Shown here: piece after piece, positions 6,732 through 14,622 of the stretch
Layout: each line of letters opens with the position of its first letter
Position numbering within the stretch: the first letter of the stretch is position 1
NCBI GenBank assembly: GCA_050999155.1
Contig: JBPCPM010000146.1
Location: forward strand, 1 to 16,444
DNA: 16,444 bases
Direction of reading: 5' to 3'
From: JBPCPM01 sp050999155
GTDB taxonomy: Bacteria > Actinomycetota > Thermoleophilia > Solirubrobacterales > 70-9
Notes under the pieces: model-generated
What the model was told of the DNA's origin: nothing
Database searches by the model: none
Seen by the model: only the letters and a program-made list of their open reading frames with translations
Program-made: the position numbers and the translations under genes

Positions 6732-8785
6732 CTCGGGATCTCGTGGGACTCAGACGGGTCATCGCCCCCTTGGGAAGCCGGCTGGTAAGCCGCGAGGCTC
6801 GGCTCGGCGCTGCCGGTGGGCGCCGACTGGCTGCCGCGGTGGCCGAGCGCCGCCGGCCCAAGCGCCTCGAGGCGGCTACGCGCCTGGCGCCGTCCGCCCG
6901 GCGGCTGGGCGGCTCGATCGCCCCCGCGCCCGTCGTCGATCCGGCACCCGTTCCCCGGCCGCAGGGCATGAGCGAGTTCGCGGCGCGGTGGCTGTTCGAC
7001 GACGGTCCGCCGGAGGGCATCCCTTTTGGCGAGGGCGCCGCGGTGGCGGAGGCGGCCGGCGCCGAGGACCCAAGTGCGCCGCCGACCGCGGGTGAGCGGA
7101 TGGCGACGGCGCGGATCGCCCGTACGCCCATCGCCACGACACCCCCGCGGGGTCGGATCGAGGAGGGCCCGAGGCTGCGACTCTCCCGCAAGCCCGCCGC
7201 GCGTCCGGGGTCCACGCAGTCGGGCCGCCCCGGCTCCGAGGAAGTCGCCGAACCAGAAGGGCGGGAGAGTCGGGCCGCGGTATGGAGCGCGGGTGAGAAG
7301 GTGACCGCCGCGGAGGAGGTGGGCGTGACCGGGGCGGACGACGTCGGCGCCGCAGCGGTGCCGGAGACGCCGCGCGCTGACGAGCGCATCGCCCGAGCGA
7401 CGCACGATGCCCAGAGCGGCCGGGGAGAGCTCGCCCGGGCTGCCCGGGGCAGCGGCGGCACGCCAGCCGCTAGGTCGCCCACCTCCGCAAGCGCCTCCCG
7501 ACAGCCGTCGAGCGCTTCCGAGTCGTCGAGCGCTTCCGAGTCGTCGAGCGCTCCCCAGTCGTCGAGCGTTCCCGAGCCGTCGAGTGCCCCCCAGTCGTCG
7601 AGCGCTCCCGAGTCGTCGAGGGCTTCCGGTGTGTCGCCCGGCGCGGGGCAGCGTCCTCGCGTGCACCGGCTGGCCGCGCAGTCCGAGCACGGCGCACAAC
7701 CCGGACTCGGAGCGGGGCCGCAGCAGGGTGCGCAGCCCGAGCCCGAGCCCGAGTCCGGTTCTCGGTTCGGACCGACCGCAGCCCCGAGCGCCCCCGGGGA
7801 GCCGCGGCCCACCATCGCACCGGTATCCCTGCAAAGGGCGCCCCGCGACGTGGGCGGGGACAGGGCGCCCGTCCGCCTCCGCAGGGTGGCGCGGAGCACG
7901 CAGCCGATGGGCGAAGGCCGTCCCAGCGGTGTTCCCGAGACGGGCGCCACGCCCGAAGGAGCCGGCACTGCCCCCGAGCCCGAGGCCGAGCCCGAGTCCG
8001 GCACGGGCGCGCGGATCTGGCGCCGCGTCGTCGGGTTTCTCCGTGGAGACGGCGAAGCAGCCCCCACGCGGAGCGCGGCGGCTGAGACGCCCGTTCCACC
8101 ACAGCGGTCGCTGCTGCGCGGCTTGAGGCGCCTGGACCGGTCCGGCTCTGAATCGGCCGGCGAGCAGACGGATCGCGCGCCCGCGGAGGCTCCGGCGGCC
8201 AGCGAGGCCGGCGGCTCCCCTGCCCGAAGCGCCGGCGGGGACGCGAAGGCGCCGCAACCCGGCCGCGTAGACAGCGCTCGCATCCAGCGCCAGCCCGCGG
8301 CGGTGCGGCCGCCCGTGCGCCTGCGACGGCCCGCGCGCGCCGTCCATGTCGGGGACTCGGATGCTGGCGCGCCGCCACCGCTCTCGCGTACCGCTCCCGA
8401 CCGGCTGGCGCTCGCTGCCGGCGTCAGCCTTCTGCGCGAGCCCGACGACCGGGCGAGCGTCGTGTTTCCGCCTCCCGGGGGGCGCCTCGCTCCGACGCTG
8501 GCTCGCCAGGGCCACATGCCCTCGACTCCTCCGGCGCCCGCGACCCCGCCGATCCCGTCCCCACCTCGCTCCGCCCCGACGCCAGCGACCCTCTCCTCAC
8601 CTCGCCCGGCCCCGGCGTCGGCGACCCCGGCGACCCAGTCCGCGGCTTCCCCCTCCCCGGCGCCGGCGATGCCGTCGCCCGACGGCAACATCGATGACGT
8701 CTACGAGCAGATCCTCGAACGCCTCAGGCGGGACCTGCTGGCCGAGCGCGAGCGCATGGGCAACCTGGTGGGAGAACTGCCCTAG
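6728..8785 (+). CDS. Large disordered Pro/Ser/Ala-rich eCIS protein with a conserved-looking C-terminal helix
   Basis: A 685-residue protein starting at GTG 6728, which overlaps the upstream stop. Residues 1 to about 60 are strongly basic (RRLAAAVAERRRPKRLEAATR). Residues about 60-650 are low-complexity Pro, Ser, Ala, Gly and Glu with almost no hydrophobic core, including seven 6-residue SSSAxE repeats (260-301) and Glu-Pro tracts (EPEPESGS). Two copies of a PVRLRR-x-AR motif occur, at bases 7865-7894 and 8309-8338. The last 33 residues (653-685) are well ordered: IDDVYEQILERLRRDLLAER then ERMGNLVGELP, an amphipathic helix I associate with the protein preceding the second tube gene in related operons. 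It may anchor to the tube or baseplate while the tail fills a lumen or tethers a partner. This is a length candidate for a tape measure, but its composition is unlike the helical, hydrophobic ones known. Function is unassigned. Confidence 0.75.
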   Translation: MTRDLVGLRRVIAPLGSRLVSREARLGAAGGRRLAAAVAERRRPKRLEAATRLAPSARRLGGSIAPAPVVDPAPVPRPQGMSEFAARWLFDDGPPEGIPFGEGAAVAEAAGAEDPSAPPTAGERMATARIARTPIATTPPRGRIEEGPRLRLSRKPAARPGSTQSGRPGSEEVAEPEGRESRAAVWSAGEKVTAAEEVGVTGADDVGAAAVPETPRADERIARATHDAQSGRGELARAARGSGGTPAARSPTSASASRQPSSASESSSASESSSAPQSSSVPEPSSAPQSSSAPESSRASGVSPGAGQRPRVHRLAAQSEHGAQPGLGAGPQQGAQPEPEPESGSRFGPTAAPSAPGEPRPTIAPVSLQRAPRDVGGDRAPVRLRRVARSTQPMGEGRPSGVPETGATPEGAGTAPEPEAEPESGTGARIWRRVVGFLRGDGEAAPTRSAAAETPVPPQRSLLRGLRRLDRSGSESAGEQTDRAPAEAPAASEAGGSPARSAGGDAKAPQPGRVDSARIQRQPAAVRPPVRLRRPARAVHVGDSDAGAPPPLSRTAPDRLALAAGVSLLREPDDRASVVFPPPGGRLAPTLARQGHMPSTPPAPATPPIPSPPRSAPTPATLSSPRPAPASATPATQSAASPSPAPAMPSPDGNIDDVYEQILERLRRDLLAERERMGNLVGELP
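7505..7630 (+). repeat. Seven tandem 18-bp repeats encoding SSSAxE
   Basis: Seven contiguous units of 18 bases, most beginning TCGTCGAGCG, encode the hexapeptides PSSASE, SSSASE, SSSAPQ, SSSVPE, PSSAPQ, SSSAPE and SSRASG. Differences between units are mostly C/T changes, so the array has begun to diverge. It is in frame within the disordered protein and probably varies in length between strains. Confidence 0.85.
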
Positions 8786-8797
8786 CGGCCCGCTGCG

Positions 8798-9247
8798 ATG
8801 TCGACCGCCGTCCGCGCCCCAGCCAACGGAAGCACGCCCGACCCGGTGGGGGAACTGCGCTTCACGTTGGAGATCCCAGACCTGACGATCGGAATGTTCA
8901 CCGAGTGCACCGGACTCGGGGTCGAGTTCGACCTCAAGGAGTACCGGGAGGGTGGCGAAAACGGCTTCGTCCACAAGCTGCGGGGAGCGCTGACCTACCC
9001 CAATCTGATCCTCACGCGCGGCGTCACGCACGAGGACGCGCTGCTCAAGTGGTTCTTTCGGACCCAGCAGCGCGCGGAGCGACCCACGGTGACGGTGTCT
9101 CTGCTGGGGCCCGGCGCCCAGCGGGTCCGAAGCTGGGCCCTCGAGGGCGCGTTCCCCGTCCGGTGGCAGGGACCGAGCCTGAACGCCGGGTCGAGCAACG
9201 TGGCCACCGAAACCCTGGAGATCGCTCACCGGGGGCTTCAGTCCTAG
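8798..9247 (+). CDS. cis5: Inner tube protein 2 / tube-baseplate adaptor (Afp5/Cis5-like)
   Basis: A 149-residue tail-tube family protein. Key stretches are LRFTLEIPDLTIGMFTECTG, GLGVEFDLKEYREGG, LTYPNLILTRGVTHEDALLK and the C-terminal WALEGAFPVRWQGPSLNAGS followed by TETLEIAHRGL. The same ECTGL and SLNA landmarks occur in the first tube protein, showing homology, but the N-terminus is extended by about 18 polar residues. It lies next to the LysM and VgrG genes, as Afp5 does, so it is best read as the ring nearest the spike. The start is 12 bases after the previous stop and 4 bases separate it from the next gene. Confidence 0.9.
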   Translation: MSTAVRAPANGSTPDPVGELRFTLEIPDLTIGMFTECTGLGVEFDLKEYREGGENGFVHKLRGALTYPNLILTRGVTHEDALLKWFFRTQQRAERPTVTVSLLGPGAQRVRSWALEGAFPVRWQGPSLNAGSSNVATETLEIAHRGLQS

Positions 9248-9251
9248 TGCC

Positions 9252-9932
9252 ATGACCGCTACCGCACTGAAGAAGGCGCAGCTGGAGATCGAGGACGACG
9301 AGGCGCCGATCGACTGCTGGTTCAATCCGAACGCGTACACGATCAGCAAGACCAATGATTGGCACATCAAGCCGGTCGTCGGAGCAGCGCTTCCCCATGC
9401 CCAGTTCGGCGGCGGGCGGGCGCGGGAGCTGACCCTCGCCCTGCTCTTCGACGCGAGCGACGCACCCAACCACGATGTAAGCGACGTCACCGACCGGCTG
9501 TTCAAGGTGATGGAGGTCAACCCTGCACTGGCCTCCAGCCGCAAGAACAAGGGCAGACCGCCGATGCTCACGTTCAGCTGGGGCAAGACCGTGGGCTTCA
9601 AAGCGGTCGCCACGTCGCTGAGCATCCAGTTCACCCTGTTCGACCAAGACGGTGCTCCGATTCGCGCCGAGGCCACCCTGAGCCTCCAGCAGGCCGAGAC
9701 CGCCGACAGCCGCTCATCACGCGGACCGGCGAGAGGCCAGAATCCGACGACCCGCGCGCAGGCCGGCGCGCGCTCCCACGTGATTCGGGATGGCGACAGC
9801 CTGCAGTCGATCGCGCACGTTCACTACGGGGATCCGACTGCCTGGCGCACGATCGCCGAAGCCAACGACATCGATGACCCGATGCGCCTGCGGCGTGGCT
9901 CCGAGATCGACATCCCCCTCCTCGAGCAGTGA
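9252..9932 (+). CDS. cis7: LysM-domain baseplate hub protein (Afp7/Cis7-like)
   Basis: A 226-residue protein in two parts. Residues 1 to about 150 are the CIS tube/baseplate-type domain: KAQLEIEDDEAPIDCWFNPN, then FGGGRARELTLALLFDAS and the strand pair ending IQFTLFDQDGAPIRAEATL. A polar linker leads to a C-terminal LysM motif at about 174-224 (SHVIRDGDSLQSIAHVHYGD, WRTIAEANDIDDPMRLRRGS). In contractile systems this protein (T4 gp53-like / P2 gpX-like LysM) joins the spike hub to the tube and wedges. LysM here is structural rather than cell-wall binding as far as the family is known. It is coupled to the VgrG gene by a GTGA overlap at 9929. Confidence 0.9.
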   Translation: MTATALKKAQLEIEDDEAPIDCWFNPNAYTISKTNDWHIKPVVGAALPHAQFGGGRARELTLALLFDASDAPNHDVSDVTDRLFKVMEVNPALASSRKNKGRPPMLTFSWGKTVGFKAVATSLSIQFTLFDQDGAPIRAEATLSLQQAETADSRSSRGPARGQNPTTRAQAGARSHVIRDGDSLQSIAHVHYGDPTAWRTIAEANDIDDPMRLRRGSEIDIPLLEQ

Positions 9933-11536
9933 CGACCCCCGTCAAAGCCCAGCACTTCGCCGGTGTCGAGGTGCGCCTCGGCGGGACGGCGCTCGAGCCG
10001 CAGATGGCCGCGCAGCTCCTGGAGGTGCGCGTTCAGGACAGTCTGACGCTGCCCGACGCCTTCCTGCTGCGCCTCGGCGACCCCGAGCTCGAGCACGTGG
10101 ACTCCGGGCCCTTTGATGTCGGCGCCGAGGTCGAGATCTTGTTCGCCGCGCCCGACGCCGCCACGCTGACCAGCCTGATCAAGGGCCAGATCACCACGTC
10201 CGAGCCGGAGTTCGGGCCCGAGGGGGCGATCCTGGCCGCGCGCGGCTACGACCACGCGCACTCTCTCAACCGCACGCGCCGCAGTGAGACCTTCCAGAAC
10301 GTCACCGCCGACGACGTCGCGCGTAAGGTGGCCGACCGCGCCGGGCTGCGGACCGGCACCATCGACGACGCCGGGGTGGCACACGACTTCGTCCAGCAGA
10401 GCAGCGAGACCGACTGGGAGCTGCTGCTGCGCCTGGCGGCGGCGATTGACTTCGAGGTGGTAGTCGAGGACAGGGCGCTGCACTTCCGCCGCGCCAGCGG
10501 GTCCGACCGGGGTCAGGCGCCCACGCTGCGATGGGGTGAGCGCCTACGCTCGTTCAGCCCGCGCATCACGGGGGTGGCGCAGGTCGACGAGGTGCTGGTG
10601 CGAGGCTGGGACCCGCAGGGCAAGCAGGCGATCTCCGCATCGGCGCGCGCCGAGGAGCTGTCCGCGGAGATCGGCGTGACGCGGGACGAGCTCGTCTCCT
10701 CGCTGGGTGGCGGTACCGTGACCGTCGCCGACCGGCCCGTGAGCACCCAGGCCGAGGCCGACGCGCTGGCCAGAAGCGTCGCCGCGCAACTGGGCAACGC
10801 CTTCGTCGAAGCCCAGGGCGTCACCGACGGAGATCCCGGCCTGCGCGCCGGGCGCCAGGTCACGATAGACGGGGTGGGCGCCAAGTTTGGCGGCACCTAC
10901 ACGCTGTCTGCGACCACGCACCTGTTTCGGGGCTCCAAGGGCTACCAGACGAGCTTCCAGATCACCGGGCGGACGCCTCGCGGCCTTCTCGATCTCATGT
11001 CGCAGGCGCCGAGACGCAAGTGGGCCGAAGGCCCCGTCGTCGGGGTGGTGACCCAGAACCAAGACCCCGACGGGTTGGGGCGGGTCCGGGTGAAGTACCC
11101 GGAGCTCGGAGATGAGAACGAGGGTTGGTGGGCGCGCTTGGCCTCGCCCTCGGCCGGCAGCGGGCGGGGGCTCTTGATGATGCCCGTGGTCGGCGAGGAG
11201 GTGCTGCTCTGCTTCGAGCATGGCGACGTCCGCCGGCCATACGTGCTGGGCTCGCTGTGGAACGGAAAGGAGAAGCCCGAAGCGCTGGCGCAGACCGACG
11301 GCTCGTTCGCCCTGCGCAGCGACGAGAAGGTGGTCATCGAATCGACCGGCGACTTCTCGGTCTCGAGCGATTCCGGCGACGTCTCCGTCTCGAGCGACAG
11401 CGGCAAGGTGTCGGTGAGCGCGGGGACCGACGTCGTGATCGAGGCGCAGACGAGCGTCACCATCAAGGCGCCCAGCCTCAAGCTCGAGGCGAGCGGCGTC
11501 GTGGAGATCTCCGGCAGCCAGATCGCGTTGGGCTGA
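9929..11536 (+). CDS. cis8: VgrG-like spike protein (Afp8/Cis8-like; gp27-gp5 fusion)
   Basis: A 535-residue spike trimer subunit. Residues 1 to about 350 form the gp27/phage late-control-D-like hub, with the RGYDHAHSLNRTRRSETFQN segment typical of that fold and ADDVARKVADRAGL after it. Residues about 367-452 are the gp5 OB-fold (VVGVVTQNQDPDGLGRVRVK, ARLASPSAGSGRG, MPVVGEEVLLCFEHGD, RPYVLGSLWNG). Residues about 460-535 are a short beta-helix needle with repeating VVIES, VSVSSDSG and VTIKAPSLKL strands, ending SGSQIALG. There is no fused PAAR tip or effector domain after the needle. The GTG start overlaps the LysM gene stop; the gp25 gene follows 3 bases after the stop. Confidence 0.95.
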   Translation: MTTPVKAQHFAGVEVRLGGTALEPQMAAQLLEVRVQDSLTLPDAFLLRLGDPELEHVDSGPFDVGAEVEILFAAPDAATLTSLIKGQITTSEPEFGPEGAILAARGYDHAHSLNRTRRSETFQNVTADDVARKVADRAGLRTGTIDDAGVAHDFVQQSSETDWELLLRLAAAIDFEVVVEDRALHFRRASGSDRGQAPTLRWGERLRSFSPRITGVAQVDEVLVRGWDPQGKQAISASARAEELSAEIGVTRDELVSSLGGGTVTVADRPVSTQAEADALARSVAAQLGNAFVEAQGVTDGDPGLRAGRQVTIDGVGAKFGGTYTLSATTHLFRGSKGYQTSFQITGRTPRGLLDLMSQAPRRKWAEGPVVGVVTQNQDPDGLGRVRVKYPELGDENEGWWARLASPSAGSGRGLLMMPVVGEEVLLCFEHGDVRRPYVLGSLWNGKEKPEALAQTDGSFALRSDEKVVIESTGDFSVSSDSGDVSVSSDSGKVSVSAGTDVVIEAQTSVTIKAPSLKLEASGVVEISGSQIALG

Positions 11537-11539
11537 TCG

Positions 11540-11941
11540 ATGGCGGGCATCCTCGGCTCCGGCATAGGCTTTCCCCTCGCCGTGGACGGTCACGGCGGGC
11601 TGACGCTCGCGCATGGCGAGGAAGACGTCGAGCAGGCGATCCCCCTGATCCTGGGCACGGCGCCCGGGGAGCGCCCGATGCGCCCCGAGTTCGGCTGCGG
11701 CGTGCACGACTACATCTTCGAGGCCGTCGACGCCTACACGCTGGGGCGTCTGGAGCACGAGATCCGCGAGGCGCTCGAGCGCTGGGAGCCTCGCATCGAG
11801 GTCCTGGGCGTGGACTTCGACCTCGCGCGTGCCGAACACGGGGAGCTGCTCATCGACATCGCCTACCGGCTGCGGGCGACCAACGACGTGCGCAACCTCA
11901 TCTACCCGTTCTACGTGATCCCCGAGGAGGAATCGGAGTGA
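11540..11941 (+). CDS. cis9: gp25-like baseplate wedge protein (Afp9/Cis9-like)
   Basis: A 133-residue protein, the normal size for the gp25/GPW family. It shows GSGIGFPLAVDGHGGLTLAH near the start, then the family motif VEQAIPLILGTAPGERPMRP ahead of EFGCGVHDYIFE, and the C-terminal IDIAYRLRATNDVRNLIYPF strands. gp25-type wedges link the baseplate to the first sheath ring and trigger contraction. The gene starts 3 bases after the VgrG stop and ends in a GTGA overlap with the baseplate-J gene, so stoichiometric co-translation is likely. No PAAR gene lies before or after it, unlike the order in Afp. Confidence 0.94.
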   Translation: MAGILGSGIGFPLAVDGHGGLTLAHGEEDVEQAIPLILGTAPGERPMRPEFGCGVHDYIFEAVDAYTLGRLEHEIREALERWEPRIEVLGVDFDLARAEHGELLIDIAYRLRATNDVRNLIYPFYVIPEEESE

Positions 11942-13929
11942 GCCTGCCCGAGATCGTCCTCGATGACCGTCGCTTCCAGGAGCTCGTCTCCGAGGCGCGA
12001 ATGCGCATCTCCCAGGCCTGTCCCGAGTGGACCGAGCACAACGCCTCCGACCCCGGCATCACGCTGATCGAGCTGTTCGCCTGGATGACCGACATGCTCG
12101 TCTATCGCCTCAACCGCGTGCCGGACAAGCTCCACGTAGCGCTTCTCGAGCTGCTCGGCATCCGCCTCGCGGCGCCGGCTGCGGCCACCGCCCAGCTGCG
12201 TTTTCGGCTGGCCGCCCCGGCCAAGGACGCGGTGTCCATCCCCGCCGGAACGGAGGCTGGCACTGTTCGGACCCCGAACGAGCCGGCGATCGTCTTCCAG
12301 ACGAGGCAGGACTTCACCATCCCGCCGGCGTGCCCGGCCGCCTACCTGGTCCAGCGTGGCGGCGAGATCGAGGACGTCGGCGTGGCCGGCGGCCACGCGC
12401 GCCCCGGCGCCGCGGACCGTCTGCCGTTCGCAACCCCTCCGGCTGTTGGCGACGCCCTCCTGCTGGGGTTCGCCGAGCCGCTGGACCGTCTCGTGATGAG
12501 GGTCGACGTCGAGGCTTCCCAGGCACGGGGCGCGGGCGTGGACCCGGACGATCCGCCGCTGCGCTGGGAGGTCTCGGGCGCCGATGGCCGTTGGCTGGAG
12601 GCGGGCGTGCTCGTGGACCGCACCGGCGGCTTCAACTACGGCAGCGGCACGCTCGAGCTGGAGCTTCCGCCGGGCAGCACGAGCACAACCGTCGCCGGTC
12701 ACCGGATGCACTGGCTGCGCTGCCGGGTCGACGAGCTCACGCGCTCGGGCGCGCAGGCGCCGAGGTTCTCTCACCCGCCGGAGATATACGCGCTCACAGC
12801 CGCGCCGATCGGGGCGCTGCTGCCCACCATCCATGCCGCGAGCGAGCAGGATCAGGCCCTAGGGGAGAGCGACGGCACGCCGGGACAGACCTTTCGCCTG
12901 CGCCACCGACCGATCCTGACGCTCGCGTCCGGGGAGACGCTCGAGGTCCGCGAGGCCGCCGGGGCGAGCTGGACGGCCTGGGACGGCCAGGAGTCCTTCG
13001 CCTTCAGCACCGCTCGCGACCGCCACTTCGTGCTCGATCCGGCCGACGGCGAGATATCCCTCGGACCGAGCATTCGCGAGGCCGACGGCAGCTGGACGCA
13101 GTACGGAGCGGTCCCCCCGAAGGGATCGGCGCTGCGGTTCACACGCTACCGCCACGGCGGCGGTCGTTCGGGCAACGTCATAGCCGACAAGCTGAGCGTG
13201 CTCAAGACGACCATCCCCGGGATCGCCTCCGTCACCAATCCGCTGCCCGCCGATGGGGGCATCGATCAAGAGTCGCTCGCAAGCGCGCGCCTGCGGGCCT
13301 CGATGGAGTTTCGGACGCGCCATCGGGCTGTCACCGCGAGGGACTACGAGTTCCTCGCGGGCGAGGCGTCGGTGGGCGTGGGGCGTGTCATCTGCGTGCC
13401 GCCAGAAGCCGGCGGGGCGGTGCGGGTGCATGTCCTGTCCCGCATCGAGCCCGCTGACCGGCGCCTCGAGTTGAGAGAGCTCGAGCCACACCACGACCTC
13501 CTGGCCGAGGTCGGCGCGTACCTGGATGAGCGCCGGGTGCTCGGGGCCAGGGTCGAGCTGCTCCCTGTGAGGTTGCGCGGCGTCAGCGTCGTCGTCAACG
13601 TGGAGTCCCCGGATCGCAGCGACCTCCAACGCGTCCAGCAGGACGTCGACTACGCCCTCTACACCTACCTCAACCCGCTCGTCGGGGGCCGGCAGGATGG
13701 GCCCGGATACGGGTGGGAGTTCGGGCGGGGGCTCAATCACGGAGAGCTGCACGGGATCGTGCAGTCGGTGGAGGGAGTCGACTACGTCAAGCTCCTGCGC
13801 GTGTACCTGACTGACCTGACAACGGGGAAGCGCGAGGGAAAGCCGGCTGAGGGTCAGATCTCGATCGAGGCGGACGCGCTCATCGCCTCCGGCGAGCACG
13901 TCGTCAAAGCAGAGCACCCGGAGCGCTGA
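11938..13929 (+). CDS. cis11: Baseplate J-like wedge protein (Afp11/Cis11-like)
   Basis: A 663-residue protein. The start LPEIVLDDRRFQELVSEARM, then CPEWTEHNASDPGITLIELF and AWMTDMLVYRLNRVPDKLHV, is the diagnostic N-terminus of the putative baseplate assembly protein family related to P2 gpJ and T4 gp6. The middle (about 90-370) is a beta-rich region. The last third includes RYRHGGGRSGNVIADKLSVL, the conserved LRASMEFRTRHRAVTARDYE stretch and FLAGEASVGVGRV, typical of the J domain. The protein forms baseplate wedges bound to gp25. The open frame extends far upstream to 11125 inside the VgrG and gp25 genes. GTG 11938 is chosen because it makes a GTGA overlap and starts the conserved domain. 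Confidence 0.93.
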   Translation: MSLPEIVLDDRRFQELVSEARMRISQACPEWTEHNASDPGITLIELFAWMTDMLVYRLNRVPDKLHVALLELLGIRLAAPAAATAQLRFRLAAPAKDAVSIPAGTEAGTVRTPNEPAIVFQTRQDFTIPPACPAAYLVQRGGEIEDVGVAGGHARPGAADRLPFATPPAVGDALLLGFAEPLDRLVMRVDVEASQARGAGVDPDDPPLRWEVSGADGRWLEAGVLVDRTGGFNYGSGTLELELPPGSTSTTVAGHRMHWLRCRVDELTRSGAQAPRFSHPPEIYALTAAPIGALLPTIHAASEQDQALGESDGTPGQTFRLRHRPILTLASGETLEVREAAGASWTAWDGQESFAFSTARDRHFVLDPADGEISLGPSIREADGSWTQYGAVPPKGSALRFTRYRHGGGRSGNVIADKLSVLKTTIPGIASVTNPLPADGGIDQESLASARLRASMEFRTRHRAVTARDYEFLAGEASVGVGRVICVPPEAGGAVRVHVLSRIEPADRRLELRELEPHHDLLAEVGAYLDERRVLGARVELLPVRLRGVSVVVNVESPDRSDLQRVQQDVDYALYTYLNPLVGGRQDGPGYGWEFGRGLNHGELHGIVQSVEGVDYVKLLRVYLTDLTTGKREGKPAEGQISIEADALIASGEHVVKAEHPER

Positions 13930-13932
13930 CCC

Positions 13933-14622
13933 GTGCCGGCCAAGGAGACGGAGCGCCGCTACAGGGCGATCGGACCACGCCAGTTCGCCAGGAAGAGCCT
14001 TCCCCCACGCTCGGCTCCATCGGACCCCGAGGTCAGTCGCCGTGCCGGCACGAGCGAGGCCGTCGCGCCGCCGACCGCCTCTGCGCGAGCCTACCTGCGC
14101 GCCTCCGTGCCGGCCATCTACCAGGACGGGGACTTCGGCCTGCGCTTCCTCGGCGCGCTCGAGACGCTGCTCGACCCGATCGTCGCCGCGCTCGATGCGC
14201 TTCCCGCCCATTTTGACGCCGATCTTGCCCCACGCGACGTCTTGGAGCTGGTCGCCGCGTGGCTGGGCGTCGAGCTCGACGAGAGCTGGGCGCAGGGACG
14301 CCAGGGTGAGCTCGTGAGCAGCGCGTCCGAGCTGGCGCGCGGGCGCGGGACGCGGGCGGGTCTCGTGCTCGCCCTCCGCCTCGCATTCCCCGGACTCCCC
14401 CTGGAGGTCGAGGATAGAGGCGGTGTCACCTGGGGGGACGAAGTCGGCTGGGCGGCTACCGATGCGCAAGCTGGCTTTGTCGTGCGCTGCCCCGTCCCGG
14501 TGCCCGAGGAGGAGCAGGCCACCATCGCCGTGCTCGTGGACGAGTCGAAGCCGGCGCACGTCAGCTACGAGCTGGTCATGGAAGCGCCGCCAACCGACTA
14601 CGAGGGAGGAGGCTCCTCGTGA
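13933..14622 (+). CDS. Phage tail protein I-like baseplate protein (Cis12-like position)
   Basis: A 229-residue protein starting at GTG 13933. Residues 1 to about 55 are basic and disordered. From ASVPAIYQDGDFGLRFLGAL through ETLLDPIVAALDALPAHFDA and LELVAAWLGVELDESW it matches the P2 gpI/tail protein domain found after baseplate J in eCIS operons, followed by ELVSSASELARGRGTRAGLV and a beta-rich end. P2 gpI sits at the baseplate periphery, where fibres attach. No fibre gene follows here; the next gene is a membrane protein, overlapping by GTGA at 14619. That adjacency raises the possibility that this protein docks to the membrane protein, which is inference. Confidence 0.85.
   Translation: MPAKETERRYRAIGPRQFARKSLPPRSAPSDPEVSRRAGTSEAVAPPTASARAYLRASVPAIYQDGDFGLRFLGALETLLDPIVAALDALPAHFDADLAPRDVLELVAAWLGVELDESWAQGRQGELVSSASELARGRGTRAGLVLALRLAFPGLPLEVEDRGGVTWGDEVGWAATDAQAGFVVRCPVPVPEEEQATIAVLVDESKPAHVSYELVMEAPPTDYEGGGSS

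Noticed and set aside
7505..7630. Possible CRISPR array
   Set aside because: Units are contiguous 18-mers with no spacers and are in frame within a coding region.
6043..8691. 882-residue open frame on the - strand, and a second - strand frame at 6386-8515
   Set aside because: Both lie opposite the disordered protein gene and its neighbours; composition is Arg/Gly/Ala/Ser-rich with no domain. Long antisense frames are expected opposite low-complexity G+C-rich codons.
11125..11937. Upstream extension of the baseplate-J frame through VgrG and gp25
   Set aside because: The extension reads as Arg-rich nonsense and overlaps two certain genes; the conserved J N-terminus begins at GTG 11938.
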